DNA of 64,000 nt, from contig CAYWNA010000036.1 in the NCBI GenBank assembly GCA_964459305.1, positions 5,677 to 69,676 of the forward strand, in the 5' to 3' direction. This document shows, piece after piece, positions 56,605-64,000 of the stretch. Numbering within the stretch: the stretch's first letter is position 1; each line of letters begins with the position of its first letter. The notes under the pieces are model-generated. The model was not told where the DNA came from. It saw nothing but the letters and a program-made list of their open reading frames with translations, and made no database searches. A program made the translations under genes and the position numbers. This DNA is from CAYWNA01 sp964459305. Its GTDB lineage: Bacteria > Planctomycetota > Planctomycetia > Pirellulales > Pirellulaceae.

Positions 56605-58209
56605 CTAGTCGAGGCTGTGCAAGAGCCGTTTCATCTCCGCCTCTGTTCCGGCCAGTTCGGCCTTGCCGGCCAAGTTGTTCAACTCGCGGGGATCGTTCTG
56701 TTCGTCGTACAACTCGGCACCGAGACTGCCGTCGTCCCATTCGGAATAACGCCAGCGTTCGGTGCGGATCGAGCGGCCCAGCACGCGCCGCGCGGGACCG
56801 GCGTCTGCTGCAAGCTTCATCGTAACGCCAAACCCGCTGCCTCGATGGCCGTCAACATGACGCCGCACCACGGAGAACGCACCTGCCTTGAGTGCCTCCG
56901 CCTGCGGATCGGACAGCAGCGGCCGGAGACTTGTGCCGTCGAGCCCGGGCGGCTTGGGTAAGCCGCACAGATCGGCCACGGTCGGGAACACGTCGACCAA
57001 CTCCACGGGACGCGGCGAAGCCTTGCCCGCGCTGGTGAAACCCGGCGCCGCGACCAGCAGCGGCACGCGAGCCGATTCCTCGAACAAGGTGTCCTTGTTG
57101 CTCAAGCCGCCGTGCTCGCCCAAATGCAACCCGTGGTCGGAAAACAGCACGATGACGGTGTTCTCCCACAGCTTCAGGCGATCCAGTGTGGCAAGCAGCA
57201 CGCCGACTTGCGCGTCGACGAACGAAATGTTGGCGTGATAGGCGCGCCAGTACCGCCGACGGTCGTCGTCGCTGAAGATGCGGTAAGAAAACTCCTTCGA
57301 ATACGTCAGCGCAAGCTCTGGGACTTTGTCCAGGTGATCGCGCAGCTCCGGATTGGGTTTCGGAATGCCGGCAAGCGGATACAGGTCGAAGTAGGGCTGC
57401 GGCGCGGCCAGCACTTGGTGGGGACGCCGGATGCCCGCCGCCACCAGAAACGGCTTTCCTTCGCGCGTCGCCTTCTCCATGGCCCCGGCGGCGCGCCGCA
57501 CGACGATACCGTCGCTGGTCGCTTCGTCGGGCAGCTTCAACTCGGCCCATTCCATCCAATACCATCCGCCCTTCAGCCCCGGCGGACACAAACTACCTCG
57601 GGCCGCGACGTTCGCCTCGGGACCCACGTTCCGGCTGATCAACTCGACACCGTAGGAGTAGCCGTAGCCGCAGGGGTCGTCCGGCGTGGCGCAGATATCG
57701 GAGACATCCCAGCAACCGGGCGGATTGAGCGTGCGGAACACGGGGTTCTTGTACGGCTTGCCCGTGCGCTTCTCGTATGCCGCGCGGGCGTCGTCGAACG
57801 CCAGCCTATCGTGGTGAAAGACCTTGCCGAACTCGGCGGTGAAGTATCCGTGCCGCTTCAGCCACGCCGGCAGATACGTGAACTCGGCCGGTGCGCCCCA
57901 GCCGTAGTAGTCTGTTGTTTCGGGCCGAAGGCCGCTGAGGAACGACACGCGCGACGGCCCGCAGATCGGGTACTGGCAATAAGCGCGATCGAATCTCACA
58001 CCGCGACTGGCCAGCCGATCCATCGCCGGCGTCTTGGCCGCCGGATCGCCGTAGCATCCCAGTGCCGGACGCATGTCGTCGACCACGATCAACAGGACAT
58101 TCGGCCGACGCGGCTCGCCGGGAGCGGCCTGGGTTTCCGGAACGAAAACGGTCGCCGCAAGCGTCAGGACCAAGACGCTCGAAACACCGGCAAAGTTGCA
58201 TCGTCTCAT
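56605..58209 (-). CDS. Secreted sulfatase, iduronate-2-sulfatase-like
   Basis: A 534-residue exported sulfatase with GGAGG six bases before the ATG and a signal peptide (VSSVLVLTLAATVFVPETQA). Metal motif NVLLIVVDDMRP (37-48), formylglycine signature CGPSR (Cys83), GKVFHHDR, and a C-terminal FSDHGLHLGEHGG with the remaining metal ligands. All key residues are present. The family resemblance (VDDMRPALGCYGD, YCQYPICGPSRVSFLSG) is to the iduronate-2-sulfatase group used on many sulfated glycans, so the name does not fix the substrate. First gene of the 42.5-kb array and divergent from the AraC regulator. Confidence 0.9.
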   Translation of the reverse strand: MRRCNFAGVSSVLVLTLAATVFVPETQAAPGEPRRPNVLLIVVDDMRPALGCYGDPAAKTPAMDRLASRGVRFDRAYCQYPICGPSRVSFLSGLRPETTDYYGWGAPAEFTYLPAWLKRHGYFTAEFGKVFHHDRLAFDDARAAYEKRTGKPYKNPVFRTLNPPGCWDVSDICATPDDPCGYGYSYGVELISRNVGPEANVAARGSLCPPGLKGGWYWMEWAELKLPDEATSDGIVVRRAAGAMEKATREGKPFLVAAGIRRPHQVLAAPQPYFDLYPLAGIPKPNPELRDHLDKVPELALTYSKEFSYRIFSDDDRRRYWRAYHANISFVDAQVGVLLATLDRLKLWENTVIVLFSDHGLHLGEHGGLSNKDTLFEESARVPLLVAAPGFTSAGKASPRPVELVDVFPTVADLCGLPKPPGLDGTSLRPLLSDPQAEALKAGAFSVVRRHVDGHRGSGFGVTMKLAADAGPARRVLGRSIRTERWRYSEWDDGSLGAELYDEQNDPRELNNLAGKAELAGTEAEMKRLLHSLD

Positions 58210-58513
58210 GGTTGTCCTCCACGGGTTCTTCGATTGTACGACCTCGGTCGTGATGGCCACGTCCGACCTTTCGCCGTTCGGAAAGCCCACGTTCTTCTCG
58301 CCTTTTTGTCAGCCCATCAGTTATTCTCGGTCGCCAACCATTCCTCGTAAATGGGCTGAATGATCCTTTGGCAATGTGTTTTCTGACCCTTGACGGGGCG
58401 GTGTGGAGCAGGCACCATGAACCGTCGTCGTCGCGAGACGAGCTGGTCCTTCGGAAGGAATGTTCCGGACGGTTCGTGGCGGCGCCGGCGATGATGGTAG
58501 TGGGAGTGGAATG
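58210..58513. other. Divergent intergenic region, sulfatase/AraC
   Basis: A 304-base control region between the head of the hydrolase array and its presumed regulator. It holds the small palindrome ACGACC-TC-GGTCGT near 58236. I could not find a convincing -35/-10 pair on either strand, and no small gene. Confidence 0.4.
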
Positions 58514-59419
58514 ATGTCTTCTGTTACGCACGACCGTTTTCAATATCTCCCCGTCAGCCGCAGGGACCGACAATGGGACCTGTACGTGACGGGAACCGGC
58601 CGCGTGGTTGACGAGGCGCCGGACTATGACTTCAGCCGACACCCCGAACCTTACTATTGCACTTGGGAGAAAGGCCGCGTGTTGCCGGAGTACGCCGTCC
58701 TCTATATCACCCGTGGCACGGGGGAGTTTGAATCGGAAGCCACCGGCACGAAGACCATCACTGCCGGCAACGCGTTCCTGTTGTTTCCCGGCGTCTGGCA
58801 TCGCTATCGTCCGCTCAAGGAAAGCCCATGGACCGAGTACTGGGTCACCTTCGGGGGCGGATATCCCCGACGACTACTTCAACGGAAGTTCATGTCTCCG
58901 GAGAATCCCGTCCTCGCGACGGGCCTGGATGAAGGCATTCTTGGTGTCTACCGTCGCCTGTGGGATCACGTGCGGAGTGCGGAAATCGACATTCAACAGA
59001 TGATTGCCGCCAACACCATGGAAATCCTCGCGTCCGTTTTCAGGGCGGCCCGAGTACATCAGAGCGGCGACCAAGCCCGTCCCCTGGTCCGGCAAGCGAA
59101 ACTGATCCTTGAGCAGCGAATCGAGCAGTCGGTCGACATGCATGAACTCGCCGTTTCGCTACGCATCAGCTACAGCCATTTCCGCCGCGTCTTCAAGCAA
59201 CACACGGGTGTGGCGCCCTATCAATATCACCTTCAATTGCGGATCAATCGGGCCAAGGAACTACTTGACGAAGCATCCCTATCCGTAAAGCAGATAGCCG
59301 CCGCCCTGAACTTCAAAGACCCATATCACTTCTCCAAGATTTTCAAGCGACATACCGGCGTCCCCCCCACCCAATGGCATAGCAATGCCTGCGAGAAAGA
59401 CAACCTACGGCGACCGTAG
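58514..59419 (+). CDS. AraC-family transcriptional activator
   Basis: A 301-residue regulator. The start is the second of two adjacent ATGs, with GGAG seven bases upstream. The N-terminal cupin domain (about 30-135, VLYITRGTGEFES, AGNAFLLFPGVWHRYRP) should bind a sugar signal. The C-terminal double helix-turn-helix (about 195-295, MHELAVSLRISYSHFRRVFKQHTG and KQIAAALNFKDPYHFSKIFKRHTGVPPTQW) is a textbook AraC DNA-binding domain. Diverging from the sulfatase that heads the array, it is the best candidate activator of it. The inducer is unknown. Confidence 0.9.
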   Translation: MSSVTHDRFQYLPVSRRDRQWDLYVTGTGRVVDEAPDYDFSRHPEPYYCTWEKGRVLPEYAVLYITRGTGEFESEATGTKTITAGNAFLLFPGVWHRYRPLKESPWTEYWVTFGGGYPRRLLQRKFMSPENPVLATGLDEGILGVYRRLWDHVRSAEIDIQQMIAANTMEILASVFRAARVHQSGDQARPLVRQAKLILEQRIEQSVDMHELAVSLRISYSHFRRVFKQHTGVAPYQYHLQLRINRAKELLDEASLSVKQIAAALNFKDPYHFSKIFKRHTGVPPTQWHSNACEKDNLRRP

Positions 59420-59437
59420 TCCCAGCGTCGGAAGGGC

Positions 59438-59457
59438 AGGTGACAGCCACTAAATTT
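59438..59457. repeat. Left inverted REP of the cargo element
   Basis: AGGTGACAGCCACTAAATTT; the inverse copy at 61860-61879 matches in 19 of 20 bases. This is a second REP family, distinct from the AAAAGGT family at 21747. Confidence 0.8.
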
Positions 59458-59490
59458 GACGGACATGGGTAGACTGGGTATAAACCTCGG

Positions 59491-59547
59491 ATGCCTCGGC
59501 CAACGAGATACGCCACGGGTAGAGTCGTTTTCTACATGCTCAATCGT
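59491..59547 (+). pseudogene. RAYT transposase N-terminal remnant
   Basis: The first 19 codons read MPRPTRYATGRVVFYMLNR, the typical opening of REP-associated tyrosine transposases. The frame then passes into the ribosome site and start of the methyltransferase gene. No HUH motif or catalytic tyrosine follows. Confidence 0.7.
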
Positions 59548-59562
59548 GGAGGAGGAACAAAG

Positions 59563-60288
59563 ATGAAACTCACGATGGTCATGATTTTGGGGATGTTTGC
59601 CGCAGCATGCCTGCCTTGTCGAGCACAATCACTTGCGCCTGTTCCTGACGAAGACCACCATCTTCCGCCAATCGAGTGTCCGCTCAGAAAAGCAGGTATC
59701 AATCCGCATCACCTTAAGCCATTCAAAGAGGTGGAGAAGTACATTGCTTTCCTTGAACGAGCCGATCGCGCAGACTGGCAAAAGCCCAATGAGGTGGTGA
59801 AGGCTCTCGGTTTGAAGGGAGATGAACTGCTCGTCGATCTCGGTGCTGGATCTGGGTATTTCTCGTTCCGTCTTGCCAAAGCGTTACCGAAGGGGCGAGT
59901 CTATGCTCTGGACGCGCAGGCTGAAATGGTGCGTCACATTCATCACAAGACCATACAAACCGGCGTGCCGAATGTGCAGGCTCAAGTGACCAAGCCGCAT
60001 GATCCACAGTTGCCACCCAAAGCGGATTTGGTATTTGTCTGCGATGTGCTGCACCACGTCCAAAATCGTCCGGCTTGGCTGAAGAAGCTACACTCCCAGA
60101 TGCCATCGAGTGCGACGCTTGTTCTGATCGAGTTCAAGGCCGGGGAGCTTCCGGAGGGTCCCCCGGAGCAAATCAAGATCCCAAAGTCCGAGTTAGTCAA
60201 TCTCGCCAATAATGCCGGTTTCACACTCAAGGAAGACAAGGCCATAGTGCTTCCATACCAGGAATTCCTGGTCTTTGTGAGGAAATGA
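59563..60288 (+). CDS. Exported class I SAM-dependent methyltransferase-like protein
   Basis: A 241-residue protein with GGAGGAGG seven bases before the ATG; the longer frame to 59491 is transposase remnant. A signal peptide (MVMILGMFAAACLPCRAQS) precedes a Rossmann methyltransferase fold: motif I VDLGAGSGYFSF (91-102), YALDAQAEMV, DLVFVCDVLHHV and TLVLIEFK. Cytosolic SAM would not be available after Sec export, so either the signal is retained as an anchor or the protein has another role. The signal-peptide DNA is nearly identical to that of the next gene, suggesting recent acquisition of the export signal. Confidence 0.8.
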   Translation: MKLTMVMILGMFAAACLPCRAQSLAPVPDEDHHLPPIECPLRKAGINPHHLKPFKEVEKYIAFLERADRADWQKPNEVVKALGLKGDELLVDLGAGSGYFSFRLAKALPKGRVYALDAQAEMVRHIHHKTIQTGVPNVQAQVTKPHDPQLPPKADLVFVCDVLHHVQNRPAWLKKLHSQMPSSATLVLIEFKAGELPEGPPEQIKIPKSELVNLANNAGFTLKEDKAIVLPYQEFLVFVRK

Positions 60289-60469
60289 TCCGCGCGGCCC
60301 TCTGTGGCATCTCAATTCCCGGAAAATTGTCGCAATCTTGTGCGTGAATCGCGGAGCTGCCCACGTTGGGCTGAAGGTGCCTCCTGGTTCGTGCCGCTTT
60401 GATGTGCCAGAATGAGAGATAACTTCAAGATATCATCGCCCCAACCGATTTCGCGGAGGAAGAACAAAG

Positions 60470-61693
60470 ATGAAACTCACGACGGTCATGATCTTGGGAG
60501 TACTTGCGGCAGCGTGCCTGCCTTGTCGAGCACAATCCCTTGCGCCAAATGAAACAAGTATGCTGTTTCGCAAGCCCGAGGGCGTTGTGACTCGTTGGTC
60601 GAGTTTTGAGAACCTCGCGGCAGCCAAAGGCCAAGGGGGCAAGGAGAATCGAGGAGCCAAGGGGCACGCATTCGATTCCGTTGCCCCTGGTGAAACCAAG
60701 GTCCTGCTCGATGTAAAGGGCAGCGGTACAGTCCGGCGCATGTGGTGTACGTTGCGTCCTCGCGATCCGAAGATGCTTCGCTCTCTCCGGCTCGAAATGT
60801 ACTGGGACAACGCCGCCACGCCAGCCGTCTCGGTGCCGATCGGCGATTTTTTCAACTGGGTTCACGGGCATCCCGTAGCTTTCGAAAATGCGCTCTTCGC
60901 GAATCCGGAAGCGCGTTCTTTCGTCTGCTTCATTCCGATGCCTTTTCGGACCGCAGCCAAGGTAACGCTGACGAACGACTCGCAGATCGCCGTTCCGCAT
61001 CTCTTCTACGACATCAACGTGACGCTCGGAGATTGCCACGATGAAGACGTGCTTTACTTCCACGCATCGTGGCGACGGGAGCGTCCCACGACATTGGAAA
61101 AAGATTTCGCCATTCTCCCTCGCGTCGAAGGCGCCGGGCGGTTTCTTGGATGTCACGTCGGTGTGATCGCAAATACCGAGAATATCGGCTGGTGGGGCGA
61201 GGGGGAGGTGAAAGTCTACGTTGACGGGGACGATGCCTTTCCAACTCTTTGCGGAACCGGAACGGAGGATTACATTGCCACCGCGTGGGGCCAAGGCGAG
61301 TACGGTCAACGATACCACGGCTGCCTGCAGGCCGACAACGAAGCCCAGCGTTACTCGTTCTATCGCTATCACATCCCCGATCCCGTCTACTTCGACGAGA
61401 ACTGCCGAGTGACCATTCAACAAATCGGCGGCACCAACAAGAAAGACGTGATGAAAATGCTTGAACAGGGCATGCACATCAAGCCGATCTCCGCCGACGA
61501 CGGCGGCCGGTTTGTCAAGCTGCTCGAACCGGGGCAAACGGTCGATCTGAAGAAAGACATCGCCGATACGGCCTGGGTCAATTACTACCGTCAGGATGAC
61601 GTGTGCGCCGTGGCATTTTTCTACCTCAACTCGCCGACCAGCAACTTGCCGCCGCTGGCGGCTGTCGAGATACGAACGGCCAACATTCCGTGA
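60470..61693 (+). CDS. GH172 (DUF2961) glycoside hydrolase, secreted
   Basis: A 407-residue exported enzyme with GGAGG upstream and a signal peptide matching the preceding gene. The mature domain has the DUF2961/GH172 features WWGEGEVKVYVDGDDAFPTLCGTGTEDY (241-268 in pieces) and YHIPDPVYFDENCRVTIQQIGG, so the candidate catalytic Glu residues (244, 246, 266) are present. Characterised GH172 enzymes act on alpha-D-fructofuranosides or alpha-D-arabinofuranosides. The preceding 181 bases hold no gene. The coding region ends 16 bases before a MITE-like repeat. Confidence 0.85.
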   Translation: MKLTTVMILGVLAAACLPCRAQSLAPNETSMLFRKPEGVVTRWSSFENLAAAKGQGGKENRGAKGHAFDSVAPGETKVLLDVKGSGTVRRMWCTLRPRDPKMLRSLRLEMYWDNAATPAVSVPIGDFFNWVHGHPVAFENALFANPEARSFVCFIPMPFRTAAKVTLTNDSQIAVPHLFYDINVTLGDCHDEDVLYFHASWRRERPTTLEKDFAILPRVEGAGRFLGCHVGVIANTENIGWWGEGEVKVYVDGDDAFPTLCGTGTEDYIATAWGQGEYGQRYHGCLQADNEAQRYSFYRYHIPDPVYFDENCRVTIQQIGGTNKKDVMKMLEQGMHIKPISADDGGRFVKLLEPGQTVDLKKDIADTAWVNYYRQDDVCAVAFFYLNSPTSNLPPLAAVEIRTANIP

Positions 61694-61708
61694 AGTGCCG
61701 TTGGTATG

Positions 61709-61832
61709 AACCACGAATGACACGAATCCCACGAAAGGGAGCAAGATGGAAGTCGTCTACCCCAAAGTCGAATTGGAGCGGATCGTCCGCTGATTTCCTT
61801 TCTCGTGTCATTCGTGTGTTTCGTGGTTGGCT
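61709..61832. repeat. MITE-like inverted repeat
   Basis: Arms 61709-61737 and 61797-61832 both contain AACCACGAA and ACACGAAT repeats in inverse orientation around about 60 unique bases. I recall this CACGAAT family from many environmental genomes. Non-coding. Confidence 0.7.
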
Positions 61833-61859
61833 CAAATCATGGCAGGGTACCGTTGTCCA

Positions 61860-61879
61860 AATCTAGTGGCTGTCACCTC
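61860..61879. repeat. Right inverted REP of the cargo element
   Basis: Inverse copy of 59438-59457 with one mismatch. Confidence 0.8.
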
Positions 61880-62046
61880 TCTTCCTCAGGAAGCCGATGT
61901 TGCCGCGTTTGCCGTGCCCCAGGTTGATGTGTACGAAATTGCGGTGGTTACGATGGCCCGTCAGTCGATGATAAGGTGATTGCTGACCCCAAGGCCGACT
62001 GGCACCTGCGCCGTACACCGTTGTGCGCGATGGGCATAAGGATGGC
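61880..62046. other. Gene-free stretch with a possible C-terminal gene remnant
   Basis: The gene-free interval 61694-62046 holds the MITE-like repeat, the right REP and this rest. On the minus strand from about 61947, an open stretch reads RNFVHINLGHGKRGNIGF and then LRKRGDSH, with a stop inside the REP. It may be the tail of a gene cut off by the element, but it has no start and no recognisable family. Confidence 0.3.
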
Positions 62047-63339
62047 TTAGGCCAACTGCCGGATGGTCTTTCTCAGGGCGTGGACCTGCGACTGGACTTT
62101 TCCGAGCGTTTGCATGCTAGTCTTGAACTGACTCAGTCGGGGTTGGAGTGATTCGCATATCGGACAATCTCCTTGTTGATAGCTCTTCACATTCCCCTTG
62201 TAACGCGGATCGAAGTTAGGCGCCTGATCGGGCCGCGCGTAGAACGCCAGGTCGCGGAACACCGGCTCAAGATGCACGGGGCGCCACGCGGAATACAGTC
62301 CGTCGCCGCCGTTCTCGATGAACGCCTTGCGGAACGTGCGCCAATCGACGCGGGCCTTTTCTTCGTCTAGCTTGCACACGTAAGTCCAATAGGTGTGCGT
62401 CGAACCTTCGGGAATCACCGGCGGAATGAGCCAGTCGCAATGCTCCTCGCGGATGACCTGCTCGTACTGACGAGCGATGTGCACGCGGGCGGCCACGAGA
62501 GCCTCCAACCGTTCGAGTTGGCCCAGGCCTAGGGCGGCTTGGACGGCCGACATGCGGAAGTTGTAGCCCATGATGTCGTGGCGCTCGAACGCGTAGTCTT
62601 GGCGCACGTCGCGCGGGACAAACACGTCGCCGGGCTTGGCACCCAGCGTGCGATAGCCCAGCGTGGCGCGCTTGCGGATATTGCGGGCGTAGTTTTCGTC
62701 GTCGGTAATGACAACGCCGCCGTCTCCACCCGTTGTCATGTGTTTGGAGCCCTGAAAACTGAAGCTGGATGCGTGACCGATCGTCCCTACCAGCCGGCCC
62801 TTGTATTCCGCCAGAAAGCACTCGGCGTTGTCTTCGATCACGGTCAATTCGTGGCGGCGGGCCAGTTCCATGATGCTGTCATAATCAGGCGGCAAGCCGT
62901 ACAGGCTAACCGGAATGACGGCCCGCGTGTGCGGCGTGATTTTTTTGGCGATGTCCTGCGGGTCGATATTGAATGTATCGGGATCGATGTCGGCGAAGAC
63001 CGGCACGGCCCCGCATTGCACAACAACGATTGCCGTAGACAGGGCCGTTAACGGCGGCACGATCACTTCGTCTCCGGGACCAACTCCTGCCGCCAGCAGA
63101 CACGACTGCATCGTACCCGTGCCCGAATTGTGCAGGATGGCATAACGCACGCCGAAGCGTTCTGCAAACGCCGCCTCCAACCGCGCGAAGATATTCGCTG
63201 GGTCTTCCGTATTCCGAAATCCCGCATCGAGCACTTCATTCACGTAACGGCGGTCTAACTCGCCGACTCGATTGGGTGGCAATTGGTGGAAAACCTCTTC
63301 CCCGGCCATGCCGAAAACGGTTGTCACAGAGTCGGTCAT
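62047..63339 (-). CDS. DegT/DnrJ/EryC1/StrS-family aminotransferase
   Basis: A 430-residue PLP enzyme. The start is placed at MTDSVTTVFG with GGAGA upstream; the frame extends further upstream but overlaps the preceding gene. NSGTGTMQSCLLAAGVGPGDEVIVP (71-95), VIEDNAECF (167-175, Asp170 to the pyridine nitrogen) and SFQGSKHMTTGGDGG (194-208, Lys199 forming the Schiff base) are all present. Such enzymes aminate keto-sugars or sugar-derived ketones. The C-terminal tail (LRKTIRQL) is typical. It follows the upstream gene by 34 bases, so the two probably form an operon. Substrate unknown. Confidence 0.88.
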   Translation of the reverse strand: MTDSVTTVFGMAGEEVFHQLPPNRVGELDRRYVNEVLDAGFRNTEDPANIFARLEAAFAERFGVRYAILHNSGTGTMQSCLLAAGVGPGDEVIVPPLTALSTAIVVVQCGAVPVFADIDPDTFNIDPQDIAKKITPHTRAVIPVSLYGLPPDYDSIMELARRHELTVIEDNAECFLAEYKGRLVGTIGHASSFSFQGSKHMTTGGDGGVVITDDENYARNIRKRATLGYRTLGAKPGDVFVPRDVRQDYAFERHDIMGYNFRMSAVQAALGLGQLERLEALVAARVHIARQYEQVIREEHCDWLIPPVIPEGSTHTYWTYVCKLDEEKARVDWRTFRKAFIENGGDGLYSAWRPVHLEPVFRDLAFYARPDQAPNFDPRYKGNVKSYQQGDCPICESLQPRLSQFKTSMQTLGKVQSQVHALRKTIRQLA

Positions 63340-63373
63340 CCTGAAACTCTCCAAAGTGGACGCAGATATTCTC

Positions 63374-64000
63374 TCATTTTGCCGGCACTTCCAGGATGAG
63401 CGTCTCATCCGGCGCCAGTTCCAACACCACCGCAGTTCCCTCCTCGAGCATAATCTCTCCCACCTCCTGGCGATCGTTCCTCCACGCGCGCCACCGATCC
63501 TGAGCAGGATAGCTGGCCGGGTCAAAAACCAGCCTTTGGGCTTCTCCTGTCGCATTGCTGAAGAAAAGGGCGATGTCGCCGTTGGGGTTTCGCCAGGCGC
63601 TGGTCTCAATTTGGCCGCTCTCGGCGGAGACCTTCGGCGTACGGAGCATCATGCCGAGGTTCAAGTAGTCCAGCCACGCCGCACGCACGCCAAACCACTG
63701 ACGGATCAGCCGGAGTGCCGGTTCGTCGGCCGGGTTGTCTTTGTCACGCAGAACGGCATACAGGTCAACGCCCGGCAATTTGCAGTACTGCGGCGCGCAG
63801 AGACTCGGCATCCGACCGCTGTGGAAATCATGGGCAAGCTCCTCCCGAAGCGTCGCGAGACTCGGATTCTTCCACCCGTAGATGTTGTGCGACTCAAGAA
63901 TGATGTACGGATGGTAGAGGTAAGATAACAGGCGTATGTCCCAGTCCACCAGCGCCGCATTGAGCAGCCCAACGAGAGGTTCGCTGAAGTACTCATGGGA
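63374..64000 (-). CDS. C-terminal part of a larger enzyme, possibly a glycosidase-like protein (partial)
   Basis: The frame is open to the window edge, so the gene begins outside. The visible 208 residues contain a helical or barrel-end region (WDIRLLSYLYHPYIILES, WLDYLNLGMMLRTPKV) and a beta-sandwich tail (WRNPNGDIALFFSNATGE ... VVLELAPDETLILEVPAK), a common ending for secreted glycosidase-like proteins of this phylum. The GTG at 63949 is an internal codon, not the start, because sensible coding sequence continues upstream. Family not recognised. Confidence 0.55.
   Translation of the reverse strand, partial: SHEYFSEPLVGLLNAALVDWDIRLLSYLYHPYIILESHNIYGWKNPSLATLREELAHDFHSGRMPSLCAPQYCKLPGVDLYAVLRDKDNPADEPALRLIRQWFGVRAAWLDYLNLGMMLRTPKVSAESGQIETSAWRNPNGDIALFFSNATGEAQRLVFDPASYPAQDRWRAWRNDRQEVGEIMLEEGTAVVLELAPDETLILEVPAK

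Larger units (their letters stand above)
59438..61879 (+). mobile_element. REP-bounded 2.4-kb segment with RAYT remnant and two cargo genes
   Basis: Inverted REPs bracket a remnant of a RAYT transposase, a methyltransferase gene, a GH172 gene and a MITE-like repeat. The remnant lies 33 bases from the left REP, the position a transposase start would take in an intact unit. Whether the segment moved as one unit is inference. Confidence 0.5.

Noticed and set aside
57112..58350. 412-codon plus-strand frame
   Set aside because: Shadow of the sulfatase with its intact CGPSR signature.
60425..61744. 439-codon minus-strand frame
   Set aside because: Antisense to the GH172 gene, which has the GTGTEDY motif, signal peptide and ribosome site.
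1..64000. CRISPR arrays, tRNA or rRNA genes
   Set aside because: I saw no regularly spaced identical repeats and no cloverleaf or rRNA core sequences. Short RNA genes could still be missed by eye.

Overview
The window reads as chromosomal DNA of a heterotrophic, polysaccharide-degrading bacterium, most likely a planctomycete (Planctomycetota, perhaps Pirellulales). The grounds are about 55-62% GC, many very long secreted glycoside hydrolases without SusC/SusD genes, formylglycine-type sulfatases, uroporphyrinogen-decarboxylase-like proteins beside sugar genes, and several short palindromic repeat families that I recognise from planctomycete genomes. The phylum call is inference. There is no rRNA, tRNA or housekeeping marker here to prove it.

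Layout. (A) 1-6910, minus strand: a probable operon of a large secreted TIM-barrel hydrolase, a sulfatase, a class II fructose-bisphosphate-type aldolase, a phosphofructokinase of the PPi type, and the start of another secreted enzyme. (B) 7060-15651: a ROK-family repressor, transcribed divergently from a plus-strand set comprising an L-fucose-isomerase-like protein, a secreted glycosidase-like gene (frameshifted), a UroD/methyltransferase-like gene (frameshifted), a sodium:solute symporter and a truncated lipoprotein gene. The ROK/isomerase intergenic region has two good promoters around a palindrome. (C) 15656-58209: about 17 genes all on the minus strand over 42.5 kb. Nearly all are exported carbohydrate enzymes: one bona fide GH78 and three GH78-like proteins, one GH106, several six-hairpin and TIM-barrel enzymes, a beta-helix protein, a giant phosphoesterase/LamG/GH42-like fusion, one sulfatase and one UroD-like protein. 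An AraC regulator diverges from the head of this array. (D) 59438-61879: a methyltransferase and a GH172 (DUF2961) enzyme between inverted REP sequences, with a remnant of a RAYT transposase at the left end. (E) 62047-64000: a DegT-type aminotransferase and the end of another gene, both minus.

Function. The gene content points to depolymerisation of a rhamnose- or fucose-rich, partly sulfated and possibly O-methylated glycan. Hydrolases and sulfatases act outside the cytoplasm, a symporter imports sugar, and an isomerase, kinase and aldolase feed the product into central metabolism. ROK and AraC proteins are the likely sensors. The substrate itself cannot be read from the sequence.

Mobile DNA is the other theme. 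A complete 811-bp REP/RAYT unit sits in a small secreted-protein gene, and removing it restores the reading frame exactly. Other palindromes lie in leaders and in frame inside signal-peptide coding regions. Signal-peptide cassettes are duplicated between unrelated genes. Three genes carry single-base frameshifts, which may be decay or draft-sequence error.
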